Source: Maniola hyperantus (taxonomy: Eukaryota; Arthropoda; Insecta; Lepidoptera; Nymphalidae). Taken from it: a DNA stretch of 64,000 nucleotides. How positions within the stretch are numbered: position 1 is the first letter of the stretch; every line of letters begins with the position of its first letter. The notes under the pieces were generated by a model. That model worked only from the letters and a program-made list of their open reading frames with translations. It was not told the DNA's origin and did no database searches. Below, piece after piece: positions 44,933 through 55,869 of the stretch. Where the stretch lies: NCBI RefSeq assembly GCF_902806685.2, contig NC_048549.1:9379594-9443593 (forward strand), read 5' to 3'. The translations under genes were made by a program, and so were the position numbers.

Positions 44933-45244
44933 TCATATTAACTGACATGCCACGCAGATGTGGTTAATGAACAAGTTTCGTAGAGCAATCTTTTGAACTT
45001 TGGATAATATCGCACAATGTGGAAATGCTCGACCAGTTTGTATTTTTAAGTACAGGAAAGGGCCAGGCTCTTTTGAAAAAGGTATATTTAGTCTATCAAG
45101 GTCTTGCAGTTGACTTTCTTTAAAAGTTGTAACAGCCTTATTGATATAGTTGCGCCAGTAACCTCTTATTGCGCAATCTCTTTCCAATTCAAATGAAAAT
45201 GAATGTTCGAAATGTTGCCCATTCCATGGAATTCTTTCACACAA
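44933..45244 (-). other. unrecognised open frame, possible gene remnant
   Basis: 103 codons on the minus strand read like protein: ERDCAIRGYWRNYINKAVTT and KESQLQDLDRLNIPFSKEPG. The amino-acid make-up is balanced, unlike the low-complexity frames around it. I do not recognise the family. There is no splice evidence or neighbouring coding exon on this strand. It could be a piece of a decayed transposon protein or chance. Mammalian-type conserved motifs are absent. Confidence 0.2.
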
Positions 45245-45602
45245 TTTTAAGCAACGTAGAATCTGTTACGATGCCGGCCTATCGCCGCAGTTTGACAGCT
45301 ACAGATCGCAATCAACTCCGATTGGCCAACAGTCAACACTCTCTCACTATAGGCTGAAATGCACTGTTGCTGCAACAGTATTGCAGCAAGAATAACATTA
45401 ATTCAGCCAATCCTATTAAATAAAACTGAATAGGCACTAGATGCGCAATCGAAGCGAGCCCGGAAATTTTCTTTAACTTTACAGAACCGGTTCTTATTTA
45501 TTAGATACTCAGTACGATGGATATAATAGGTACATGCGTTGATAAAAACCAATTTTTGTAAAATATTCTATCACATTCACACAATAGGTACCTATATTAT
45601 AC

Positions 45603-45835
45603 TAGCTTATTCCCGCGACTTCGTCCGCGTGGACTACACAAATTTCAAAGATCTATTTTACCCCCTTTGGGGTTGAATTTTCAAAAATCCTTTCTTAGCG
45701 GACGTCTACGTCATAATAGCTATCTGCATGGCTTTCAGCCCGATCTGTCCAGTAGTTTGAGCTGTCAGTTGTGCGTTGATAGATCAGTCAGTCAGTCAGT
45801 CAGCTTTTTCTGTTATATATTATATTCATTCACAT
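45603..45835 (-). repeat. family B repeat, full-length
   Basis: ACTAGCTTATTCCCGCGACT, CCCCCTTTGGGGTTGAAT, TTAGCGGACGTCTACGTC and a (CAGT)n tract at 45787-45803. Confidence 0.72.
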
Positions 45836-46167
45836 GATTTATTTATAAAATCAGTCGGTGACCTATATAATATTGTTATCTCTAAAGTAGGTAGGTAGGC
45901 TACGCTACCAGACGAGGCCTATATTTTGTATGAACTTGCCCGATGATGTACTCATATAAATTATCAAGGCCTATTTTGCTCAATACGTTGCATCCGTTTG
46001 TTTTATCGGCGTGCTATACAGTTATTGCAATATCATGCCATTCATATTATTATACCTAATTATCATACTAATTTTTACACATAATTGCGACATCCGTATT
46101 TTTCCTTTAGACCCTTTGAAGAAAGGCTTTGAAATAGGTAATAATTGAATATTTAGCTACTTTTGGA

Positions 46168-46402
46168 AGCTCATAATCACAGGCTCATATTTAAAAAACA
46201 TGTGAATAATGTGTTTTTTATGTTTTGATACGAAATATAAATACGATCGGATATAATTACTGCAATAGAATTTTAAACTTCAAAATAAGTTCATAATCAC
46301 ATGCTCATATTTTAAAAACATGTGAATAATGTGTTTTTTGTTCTGATACGAATTATAAATACGATCGGATATAATTACTGCAATAGAATTTTAAACTTCA
46401 AT
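46168..46402. repeat. two-unit 120-bp tandem duplication
   Basis: TCATAATCACAGGCTC at 46171 recurs as TCATAATCACATGCTC at 46291. Both units continue through ACATGTGAATAATGTG, ACGATCGGATATAATTAC and TTTTAAACTTCAA with few differences. Confidence 0.8.
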
Positions 46403-46503
46403 TTTGTTTTTATTCGTCGTTTTTTTAAAAAAAGATTAGGTATTAGCCATGCTAATCATGACTGATATTCCCCTTTTCCCTCCAACTAAGCGCAAAGCTA
46501 ATA

Positions 46504-46718
46504 CAGATCGCGCGGCGAGAGTTTGGCTTTGACCTTCGGGTGGAGGGGATTACTGCGCATGGGTACGTACTGTAGGGAACGACTGGAGCAGTGGAGCGCC
46601 AATCAGAGCACCGCGTGCGCCTACACACCCGCCCCGCACCCCACTAATTGCCCGTTGATACCCAATTTCTGATTTCTGCGCAATAACGGTCAAAGCCAAA
46701 CTCTCGCCGCGCGTACTG
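46504..46718. repeat. TA-flanked GC-rich MITE
   Basis: CAGATCGCGCGGCGAGAG and TTTGGCTTTGACC on the left; the complement ending GCCGCGCGTACTG on the right; TA on both sides. About 215 bp, with a GC-rich core (46600-46650). Confidence 0.78.
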
Positions 46719-47752
46719 TACTAGGAGTGAGTACGATAATAGTGCAACGGGTTTGAACCGCCCGCCCTTTCGAAATCCAGTCCGCTCCTCAACCGTTGAG
46801 CGATTGAGTAGCGGCAATAGACATATCTACACATTTTTTGAAAATTTCAACCCTCTACTTATTACTGATAGACGAACAGGACAGATGGATGGACGGATGG
46901 ACCGACGAGCAGCGGAGGCTAAGTTAGGGTCCCGTTGGCACCCTTCGGTTATGGAACCCTAAAGGTCATCAAGATGAGTGACGGCAGGTGTGCAACTAAA
47001 TGATAACAACAGCTTTCTTTTAATAGGGAAAAGTATGAAGAGTCAAGAGAGGCATCTGAGATAAGTCCTAATCGGTCAAATTATATTTGACCGATTAGGA
47101 CTTACCTTGAAATATGAGTTTCTGATCGTAGCGAAACCAATAATTAATCTATGGAGTTTCTATTATCAAAAGTCACAATTTGTCTTTATGCCGTAGGTAC
47201 ATGCTTTATCTTAAAATAGGTAGACTAGATAGGTACCTGCTACCTACGACTTAAAATAAAATCTACTTTGTTTCAAGTGAGTGAACTCACACGTGAAGAA
47301 GGTAGATATCCAATAAGTATTTCAGATTATATTTTTAGCGTACAGCAGCTGGTATAATTAAATGATTTGGTTCGTTAATTCACTTTTTATTATAATCTCA
47401 TTTTTGATGTCGTGGAATTCTGACGTTTCTTAATGTAAACAGAGATAAAACATAATTTATAGCAGTGTCAAATGAGCTTGACAATAATGTTTTAATACAC
47501 TTGTCAGCAAATAGTCACACAGCAATTTCATAAGAGATTATCTTTCGGAAAAACGACAAGATTACACTTCTCATCATCATTTAGGCACACCGTGTACCTA
47601 AAAAGTCAAGTGTATACCGTACACCTACACACTTGACTTGTGTCGACGGCGCAAGATGTGAGTGAGGCTGCTGCGGACGATAAGATGTAATTAAACTTGC
47701 CAACCTTTTAAAATTTTAAAGAAATATTTACTGAACTGAAATAACCTAACCT

Positions 47753-47918
47753 GGTGTCCTGTGTGAGCGACGAATATACGACGCGCCGCGACGCAACACG
47801 ACGACGCGACGTAATGCCATGTAGGCCGCAAGCACGGTATGCCGTTGAGTTGATCGCGTTTGTCGCGTTCGCAGCGTCGCGTCGCGTCGCGTAGTTTTCG
47901 TCGCTCACGCAGGACACC
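47753..47918. repeat. MITE with GGTGTCCTG ends and CGACGC words
   Basis: GGTGTCCTGTGTGAGCGACG on the left and CGTCGCTCACGCAGGACACC on the right. The interior is made of GCGTCGC/GCGACGC. No clear target duplication. Confidence 0.72.
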
Positions 47919-47968
47919 GCGTGAGTAGGTAATTAAAGTAAGAAATAACTAAGTAACCCAAATAAGTA

Positions 47969-48171
47969 TAGTTCTTGCATTTCACGAAGGCGAGTGACTC
48001 ATGCTTGTGTTTAAGTCGGTATACCTACGTAAGGTACAGTAAATGTGTGCGTGTGCGAGCGCTTGCTCGCAACTGATTGGTCCTACATGCACGCACACTT
48101 ACGCAGTGTCCGCGTTACATACGACATAACCACAAGTAAAGTTCACTCGCCTTCGTGAATTGCAAGAACTG
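47969..48171. repeat. TA-flanked MITE with AGTTCTTGCA ends
   Basis: AGTTCTTGCATTTCACGAAG and GCGAGTGA are complementary to TCACTCGCCTTCGTGAATTG and CAAGAACT, with TA on both sides. The core has alternating TGTGCGTGTGCGAGCGC. Confidence 0.75.
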
Positions 48172-48174
48172 TAA

Positions 48175-48290
48175 CAGAACGGATTCAGGCAACGCACGTT
48201 AGAACGACCGCGGAGTGTGGAAGACCCTACAAGGGACCTCTATGTCCAGCCGTAGGTGTCTATCGGTTGACGATGATGATGATTTACTGT
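48175..48290 (+). mobile_element. 3' tail of a non-LTR retrotransposon
   Basis: GAGTGTGGAAGACCCTACAA and CCTCTATGTCCAGCCGTAGG with CTATCGGTTGA and a GATGATGATGAT tail. It is related to 7415-7535. Confidence 0.55.
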
Positions 48291-48380
48291 TTATTTATTT
48301 AAAAATTAAAATAGGTAAGTATTTGTCCTATTCCAAGGAACGCTGAATTTTTCATTAAAGACTAGATATCTACCTAGGTA

Positions 48381-48539
48381 CAGTACGCGGCCGAAAGTAA
48401 TGTACATCGGCCTTTAAAAGGAGATAGCTTTGTAGAGCACTCGTCATAATAGGTATGAGTGACAGAGACAACGCTCTACAAAGCCGAAATGTCATTCTAA
48501 AGGTCGATGTACATTACTTTTGCTTTTGGCCGCTTATTG
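48381..48539. repeat. TA-flanked MITE with CAGTACGCGG ends
   Basis: CAGTACGCGGCCGAAAGTAA and TGTACATCGG pair with CGATGTACATTACTTTTGC and GGCCGCTTATTG; TA on both sides (48379-48380 and 48540-48541). AGCTTTGTAGAGC and GCTCTACAAAGC form the inner stem. Confidence 0.78.
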
Positions 48540-48682
48540 TATTCGAATTTTGTATCGCCTGTTTGTATAGTAGGTACATAGGTAGGTTTTCCAAAGGGAC
48601 GGAAATGTATATTTCTTTGTAATAAAGATAAGTAAAACAAAAGGCAGGAATGGATTTATAATGGATTTAAAGGAATAATAAA

Positions 48683-48905
48683 TCAGTACCCTTATTATAA
48701 ATGCGAAAGTGTGTTTGTTGTTGGTTTGTCCTTCAATCACGTCGCAACGGTGCAACGGATTGACGTGATTTTTTGCATGGGTATAGATAAAGACCTGGAG
48801 AGTGACTTAGGCTACTTTTTATCCCGGCAAATCAAAGAGTTCCCACCGGATTTTTAAAAAACCTAATTCCACGCGGACGAAGTCGCGGGCAACAGCTAGT
48901 AATTT
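48683..48905 (+). repeat. family A repeat, full-length
   Basis: GTACCCTTATTATAAATGCG, TTGTTGGTTTGTCCTTCAAT, CGGATTGACGTGATTTTTTG, and the hairpin end CCACGCGGACGAAGTCGCGG and CAACAGCTAGTA. Confidence 0.75.
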
Positions 48906-49021
48906 ATAATTGTGGGAAAATCCGTGTCACTGCTTGACTTGCACTTATATCTTACTTAAATACAGCTGTCACTTCAAAAAATTACATTTGTCCATTCGGC
49001 CGTCTCGCTAAAGTCACATAA

Positions 49022-49270
49022 TATCAAATCAAATCAAATCAAAAATTCTTTATTTGCACATATGGATGTGTATATACTATATACAGATGTTACAGTTATT
49101 AAAGTTTCACCACAAATAACCATATGCAATAGCATGCAAAAAACGAGTTATACGAATTTAGAATAAGTTGTTTTTAAATATGGTACATATTTAAAAACAA
49201 CTTATTCTAAATACCTATCTACAGATTATAATTATATTTTTATACATACTAGATTAAATAATATCCAACA
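49022..49270 (-). mobile_element. 3' tail of a non-LTR retrotransposon
   Basis: (ATCAA)n at 49023-49043 followed by TTCTTTATTTGCACATATGG. This is the complement of a 3' UTR with poly(A)-like signal and pentanucleotide tail, as also at 60478-60530. It contains a perfect 27-bp-arm palindrome (49156-49212). Confidence 0.5.
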
Positions 49271-49339
49271 ATACAATTTAAAACTAATAATGATTGCTAA
49301 AAAAATGCTACAACTTATCAATCTAAATCAATCTTAAAT

Positions 49340-49566
49340 ACTTATATAAAAGGAAAAGGTGACTGACCGACCGATCTATCAACGCACAGCTCAAACTACT
49401 GGATGGATCGGGCTGAAATTTGGCATGCAGATAGCTATTATGACGTAGGCATCCACTAAGAAACTTCCCCTTAAGGGGGTGAAATAGGGGTTTGAAATTT
49501 GTGTATTGTGTGTGTATTTGTGTGTGTTGTAGTCCACGGCGACGAAGTTGCGAGCATAAGCTAGTC
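49340..49566 (+). repeat. family B repeat with small deletion
   Basis: TATATAAAAGGAAAAGGTGA, CTACTGGATGGATCGGGC, CCCCTTAAGGGGGTGAAA and an expanded TGTGTATTTGTGTGTG, ending AAGTTGCGAGCATAAGC and TAGT. Confidence 0.7.
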
Positions 49567-49848
49567 ATAATATAATATAGTCAAGTCAAGAGCGCACAAA
49601 CGAAGGTCTAGGTAGGCAAGTACTCACATTTGGTAATTAAAGTTTTTTTTTCGTGTTAAATTTGCCTACACAATAGAACAATAGCTACGTAATTTATTTT
49701 ATGCAAACAAAAAACCAACTAACTAAATGTAAGTCATAAAGTTGCAACATTATCTAGGTACTCCTGCTTGACATGCTCATTGCTCAGTATGTAATAAGCT
49801 GATACCATGTACCGTGGCACACCGTGGTGGCTTGACATAACATTATTA

Positions 49849-50198
49849 TCTAAATATATAAAAGAGAAATACCACTCACTCACTGACTGACTAATCACGA
49901 AATCTCAGAAACTATAAAGCCTACAAACTTGAAATTTGGAAGGTAGGTTCTTTCTAGGACGTAGGTGTCAGCTAAGAAACGGTTTTGAGTACATCCCCCC
50001 TAAGGGTGGGAAAGGGGGGTCGAAGTTTGTATGAAAGTCCTATGTTTTTGAAGTTAGAGACGTGAAAATCGACATTTAGGTATTCTGGGTTCCGTGCCTT
50101 AAGTTGAGACTGAGTGAGTAGGTAAGTGAGGCCTTTTGCAGCGGGAAAATTTTAGATCTCATGAGAAACCAGAAATTTTACGCGGACGAAGTCGCGGG
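49849..50198 (+). repeat. family C repeat, left part (interrupted by the LTR element)
   Basis: AAATATATAAAAGAGAAATA, (CACT)n, CCCCCCTAAGGGTGGGAAAG and CTATGTTTTTGAAGTTAG, up to the hairpin CGCGGACGAAGTCGCGGG. The last bases (CAACTGCTAGTA) resume at 54581 after the LTR element, so the insertion split this repeat. Confidence 0.65.
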
Positions 50199-51396
50199 TG
50201 TGAGTTTTGGATAAAGAGAAGAGAAGTTAAGGCAGTGGGCTTTAATAGTGATGATAAATTAAATCCAATGATTACTAATGAAAGTTATCATTTATCAATT
50301 ATTTGTCAGGTAAGGCCACATACTAAGTAATTAAAAATCAAGCAAAGCATCTGCTGTATTATTTCAAAGTAAGAATCCTAATTATCTAAACTGGCTTCTA
50401 TAATAATTAGAAGCTAACAACCTAGTGTTTACTTTTATCTCAATGTATAAAATAAATAGCACAAGAGGGTAGGTGATAAATACAGAAGTAAAACCAACCA
50501 AGTCGAATAATAACTGAATTGTATTTGTTCAGCATTGATCTATTTATATTAAAATGAATCTACCACCCATTTCGCTAAGGTGTTTAGTCATGGAGAAGAA
50601 AGGGCAAAGAAACTCCATAACACACATCTTTTAAAACATTAGAACGTTGAGTAAAGTAGTAGGTACATATTTGGTACACAGTTACAACAGGTAACCTATA
50701 AAAGGCAAATGATTACATTACATTATATTATAATACAATATAAGAATACTTAACTTCAGTAAGGTCCGCTGTGTTTGCTCTGGGCTGTCGATACAAGACT
50801 GTCCCCTCTCTGTCGAGGTAGGGTACTTTTATAACACTGCCATCGCAAACAAGGCGGATATCGACTATCACATGATCTTAATATTAATCATTATTTATTT
50901 TAGGTTTGTTGACAAAAGGTATGTTGACACACCCAATTTACAATAATAAAATCAGTGACATTGATGGTCTACGTATTAATAATTTACAATAATAATAAGC
51001 GACTTAAATTGTCAGTTTACACAACATTATTATTTCACATAATAGCTATTGCCAACTGTATGTTGACAATAGCTTAATATAATGTCACTCTTAGTATATT
51101 GACAATATTTAATTTACAATGAATAATTAGTGACATGTATTGATAATTTATATAATATTATTTATCATATTTTCATATTCCTAGATACCAAATTAAACAA
51201 GAATAAACAATAATAGTTTTACACTATTGTATTGTATGATGACAGTAAGAAACTAGGAACATTGACATTGTATCCGGAAACGGAATAACGATTCTGTTTT
51301 AAACATCACAACAAACATTTACTTCAGACTCCCAAGTTTATGATTAGATGAATTTTAGCATAATAATTATGTATCCAATTTTATCGTAATATAACA
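50199..51396 (-). repeat. LTR, left copy
   Basis: 1198 bp, identical to 53379-54576. AT-rich, with TTGACA/TGTCAA words around 50925-51150 and no coding frame. The identity implies insertion so recent that no mutation separates the LTRs. Confidence 0.9.
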
Positions 51397-51479
51397 CGGC
51401 CATACTGACAAGTACTTCGCTCCCGAAGTACATAGGGAAATACGGAGAGAAAGGAAAAAAAATTCCTTATGTTTTGTTT

Positions 51480-51985
51480 TTTTTTTTTTTTAATACCATT
51501 CGGCAATAATAACATTTGTCCCTTTTAGGATTAAAAACTCTTGTCCCGTTTGGGAATCTCAACGTTTGTCTCATTCGGACATCTCAAATTATTTATTATT
51601 ATTATTCGTATTACCATTATACTTATATTTATTATAAATTTACTATAATATGTATTTATTATTACATTTACCATATTTATTTATTTTATTTTTAATTTAT
51701 TTACTTTTATTATTATCAATATTTGTTCCATTCGGAAATCTCAAGCTCGTCCCATTCGGGAATCTCGATATTTTGTTCCATTCGGAAATCTCAAGCTCGT
51801 CCCATTCGGGAATCTCGATATTTTGTTCCATTCGGAAATCTCAAGCTCGTCCCATTCGGGAATCTCGATATTTTGTTCCATTCGGAAATCTCAAGCTCGT
51901 CCCATTCGGGAATCTCGATATGTGTTCCTTTCGGAAATCTCTTAGTTCGTTCCTTTCGGAAATCTCTCAAGTTTTTTTTTTTTTT
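51480..51985. repeat. tandem array inside the LTR element: CCATTCGGGAATCTC units
   Basis: A 50-bp unit made of two related halves (GTTCCATTCGGAAATCTC and GTCCCATTCGGGAATCTC) occurs four times with almost no change between 51725 and 51920. Single diverged halves occur on either side. A run of about 26 T closes the array. ORFs here are artefacts of the repeat. Confidence 0.88.
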
Positions 51986-51998
51986 TTTTTTTTTTTTT

Positions 51999-52270
51999 TG
52001 TCCCATTGGGAGTCTTAACATTTTGTCCCATTGGGAGTCTTAACATTTGTCACATAGTGAGTCTTAACATTTTGTCCCATTGGGAGTCTTAACATTTTGT
52101 CACATAGTGAGTCTTAACATTTTGTCCCATTGGGAGTCTTAACATTTTGTCACAATATAGTGAGTCGTAACATTTTGTCCCATTGAACTTTTTGTCACAT
52201 GGTGAGTCTTAACATTTTGTCCCATTGGGAGTCTTAACATTTTGCCACATAGTAAGTCTTAACATTTTGT
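51999..52270. repeat. second tandem array inside the LTR element: TTGTCCCATTGGGAGTC units
   Basis: About eleven units of 26-28 bp. They alternate between CCCATTGGGAGTCTTAAC and CACATAGTGAGTCTTAAC versions, joined by ATTTTGT. Poly-T/CTTTT tracts follow at 52275-52330. Confidence 0.85.
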
Positions 52271-52434
52271 AAAATTTTTTTTTTTTTTTTTCTTTTTCTT
52301 TTTTTTTTCTTTTTTTTTTCTTTTCCCTTTCCTTCCTCTCCGTTCTCCTTCTGTCATTTAGCATAAATTATTAGTATGTTTTATTATAATTCGGCCATCT
52401 TGATAAGTACTTCGTTCCCGAAGTACATAGGAAA

Positions 52435-53378
52435 ATAGAAAACTGCAGCCCGTGAAATTAAATCAACTACGGCAACAAAAGCACCGACACAAAAAAAATA
52501 AGATTGTGCCATTCGCAAAACAAAATTCAATGATTCAATGTCAATGTTACTGTCATAAAAACTAGGATAGACGTCAGACCGAAATTAGAGTAATGTCTTA
52601 TAAACAAGTGTAGTGTATGCAAACCAACTCAAAACAAGAATAAATTGATAACACGTAACGTAGGTATTTATAAAATTAAAATGTTCTGATAGCATTACTG
52701 AACAGAAAAAACTTGAGCAGGTAATCTGCCTTACGTTGCTAAAAAAGTAATTTAGTTAAATAATAAAAGTTACTTGAATGGACCATCTCTTTTGTGTTGT
52801 TTTAAGAGAAGAAAAATGGTCGAGTTATTTTAAGAAGCAAAATAAATAAATAAATATAGTTTATGTTTAAGTTACATAAATCAGAATAAGGTAATTTCTT
52901 CAAGTTTCGAGTTGTAAGTACGATGCAATTTCTCAAAAGCAAACCTGATTTGATTATTATTATTGTTTCGGTATATCATAACTTTCTAAATGATTTCACA
53001 TTGTTATATAGTTTATGAAAAACCGTTCGGCCAATCTGACCTCTAACTAGACTTATTCTTATCCAAATAAATTGTACCACCAACACGAGGTTTAAAGTTA
53101 AAAGTTGCACCAAGTTCACTTCGAAGCAGCACATAAATACACTTCACTTAACTTTCAAAATTGAAGCGACGTTCCAACCAGCGGTGCCACACGAACACCA
53201 AGTGCCGATGACAAAAGCGTTGCCCCTCGCTATGGGATCATCGGACACCAACACCAAGTGTCGCTGATGACAGGCGGTAGCCTGTCGCTTCAAGGAGAAG
53301 CCGCATCCACGATTACTGAAAGCATTTGAAAAGTATTAGTATTGCGACAAGAAAAGAATTATCGTATCCCACTTCTGA
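52435..53378. other. right half of the LTR element's interior
   Basis: No open frame of note. From 53190 to 53290 two imperfect copies of CACCAAGTG(CC/TCG)..GATGACA occur in a GC-richer stretch, which on the minus strand would be the 5' leader next to the primer-binding site. Such leaders often hold packaging signals; that role is inference. Confidence 0.5.
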
Positions 53379-54576
53379 TGTGAGTTTTGGATAAAGAGAA
53401 GAGAAGTTAAGGCAGTGGGCTTTAATAGTGATGATAAATTAAATCCAATGATTACTAATGAAAGTTATCATTTATCAATTATTTGTCAGGTAAGGCCACA
53501 TACTAAGTAATTAAAAATCAAGCAAAGCATCTGCTGTATTATTTCAAAGTAAGAATCCTAATTATCTAAACTGGCTTCTATAATAATTAGAAGCTAACAA
53601 CCTAGTGTTTACTTTTATCTCAATGTATAAAATAAATAGCACAAGAGGGTAGGTGATAAATACAGAAGTAAAACCAACCAAGTCGAATAATAACTGAATT
53701 GTATTTGTTCAGCATTGATCTATTTATATTAAAATGAATCTACCACCCATTTCGCTAAGGTGTTTAGTCATGGAGAAGAAAGGGCAAAGAAACTCCATAA
53801 CACACATCTTTTAAAACATTAGAACGTTGAGTAAAGTAGTAGGTACATATTTGGTACACAGTTACAACAGGTAACCTATAAAAGGCAAATGATTACATTA
53901 CATTATATTATAATACAATATAAGAATACTTAACTTCAGTAAGGTCCGCTGTGTTTGCTCTGGGCTGTCGATACAAGACTGTCCCCTCTCTGTCGAGGTA
54001 GGGTACTTTTATAACACTGCCATCGCAAACAAGGCGGATATCGACTATCACATGATCTTAATATTAATCATTATTTATTTTAGGTTTGTTGACAAAAGGT
54101 ATGTTGACACACCCAATTTACAATAATAAAATCAGTGACATTGATGGTCTACGTATTAATAATTTACAATAATAATAAGCGACTTAAATTGTCAGTTTAC
54201 ACAACATTATTATTTCACATAATAGCTATTGCCAACTGTATGTTGACAATAGCTTAATATAATGTCACTCTTAGTATATTGACAATATTTAATTTACAAT
54301 GAATAATTAGTGACATGTATTGATAATTTATATAATATTATTTATCATATTTTCATATTCCTAGATACCAAATTAAACAAGAATAAACAATAATAGTTTT
54401 ACACTATTGTATTGTATGATGACAGTAAGAAACTAGGAACATTGACATTGTATCCGGAAACGGAATAACGATTCTGTTTTAAACATCACAACAAACATTT
54501 ACTTCAGACTCCCAAGTTTATGATTAGATGAATTTTAGCATAATAATTATGTATCCAATTTTATCGTAATATAACA
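53379..54576 (-). repeat. LTR, right copy
   Basis: 1198 bp, identical to 50199-51396. Followed by the target duplication CGGG (54577-54580) and the tail of the split family C repeat. Confidence 0.9.
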
Positions 54577-55204
54577 CGGGCAACTGCTAGTACCTTCATA
54601 TTTTTATCAAGTTGCTAAAGGAATGGGAATAGAAGTCATATAATTTACTCAAAATAGGTAATTAATTACACTTTTTGATGGTTGTTGTTGGATTTTTAAG
54701 ATATAATGGTGATTATTATAACGCGATCTTAAAACTAAAGCTACGGGTTTAAGAGCGTGAGTTTAAGAACAACAAACTCTTTACAAAATCAATATAACCT
54801 AACACAAAGCTGCAAGCTTTCTTATCATTTAAATAACCCTTTGCATTGTAATAGGATTTTTCAATAAGTTTACGTAGAAATAAATTCCTATAGATACCCA
54901 GGGCCATCTTAGGAGGGCACACTCATTTTGAAAGGACCGCGCCGCGCCGCGCCGGCAGAGTCTTTGTAACTAAACAAGGCCAGACTTATAATATAATACT
55001 TTTCTCTCATATGAGGGCAAACAATAAATAAATGATTTCTAGAAAAAAGTTACATTGCAGTTTGAACAGACAACGATAATAATTGAACACTGGCCGGTAA
55101 AATCTAGGTACTTACTCATTTTCATTCAGCAACTTAAAGTTTGTATTTTTATTAAAACGAACATATTAATTTTCGCAGCAATTTATAATTCTAGCTTTTA
55201 AATA

Positions 55205-55480
55205 ATAATAAATACTAATAAATAAAATGGAAGTGTCTGTCTGTAATTTCAAAATAACTACCTCATTTTAAGCTCATTATATGGTAGGTAGTTTGAACTG
55301 CACCATAACTGAATCACACATTTTTATAATTTTTGACAGTTTTTCTGTCTGTTAGAACGGGCTAATCTTTGAAAATTCTCGAAGAGAAAATTAGCCATGT
55401 TACCGGGGCGCACCGGCCCGAATACTACTCTTCGGTCTTCCCCTCGGACGCATCCAACGCCGCGGGCATGAGCTAGTAGA
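55205..55480 (+). repeat. family A-related composite repeat
   Basis: ACTAATAAATAAAATGGAAG, CTACCTCATTTTAAGCTCA and GAACGGGCTAATCTTTG as at 8330-8730, ending CGCCGCGGGCATGAGCTAGTA. Confidence 0.55.
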
Positions 55481-55869
55481 TTATAATTTATCAGTGAAGT
55501 CGATCTTCGCACCGGTCTTCTAGGACAACGTAGTATAACTTGTATGAGTGTAAAATATTATAATTACATACTATACGATACGAGTAATATCTTCACGTAC
55601 CTAATTAAAATATTTATGTATTTGTTTTTCATAAGGAAGTATTTCCAGTTTTAAATATAGAATCGTTTTTATATAAGACCTGCTCTACGTCCGTAATCTA
55701 GCTGAATAGATATCCTTGTTATTTTCATCCAACTAGGAAAGATTTCCCTTAGAAGTTAATATGCGGTATGGAGAAAAGGGGATGTACCTTATATGTTAAT
55801 AATTGATTCAGTTATAGCCTTTATAGGTACCAAGTACTTATCTACTTAATGTGTCTTTGTGAGATTTCT

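Larger units (their letters stand above)
50199..54576 (-). mobile_element. complete non-autonomous LTR retrotransposon
   Basis: Two direct repeats of 1198 bp (50199-51396 and 53379-54576) are identical in every base I compared. They start TGTGAGTTTTGG and end ATATAACA on the + strand. CGGG precedes the first and follows the second copy, a 4-bp target duplication. The 1982-bp interior has no gag or pol. Next to the right LTR, the minus strand reads TCAGAAGTGGGATACG, which resembles a primer-binding site for the 3' part of a tRNA-Leu. I therefore set the orientation as minus. A purine tract at the other end is not obvious. The interior holds two tandem arrays. The element must rely on enzymes made elsewhere. 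Confidence 0.85.

Noticed and set aside
51650..52043. Open frames of 122 and 106 codons in the LTR element
   Set aside because: They consist only of the translated 50-bp array and the poly-T run.
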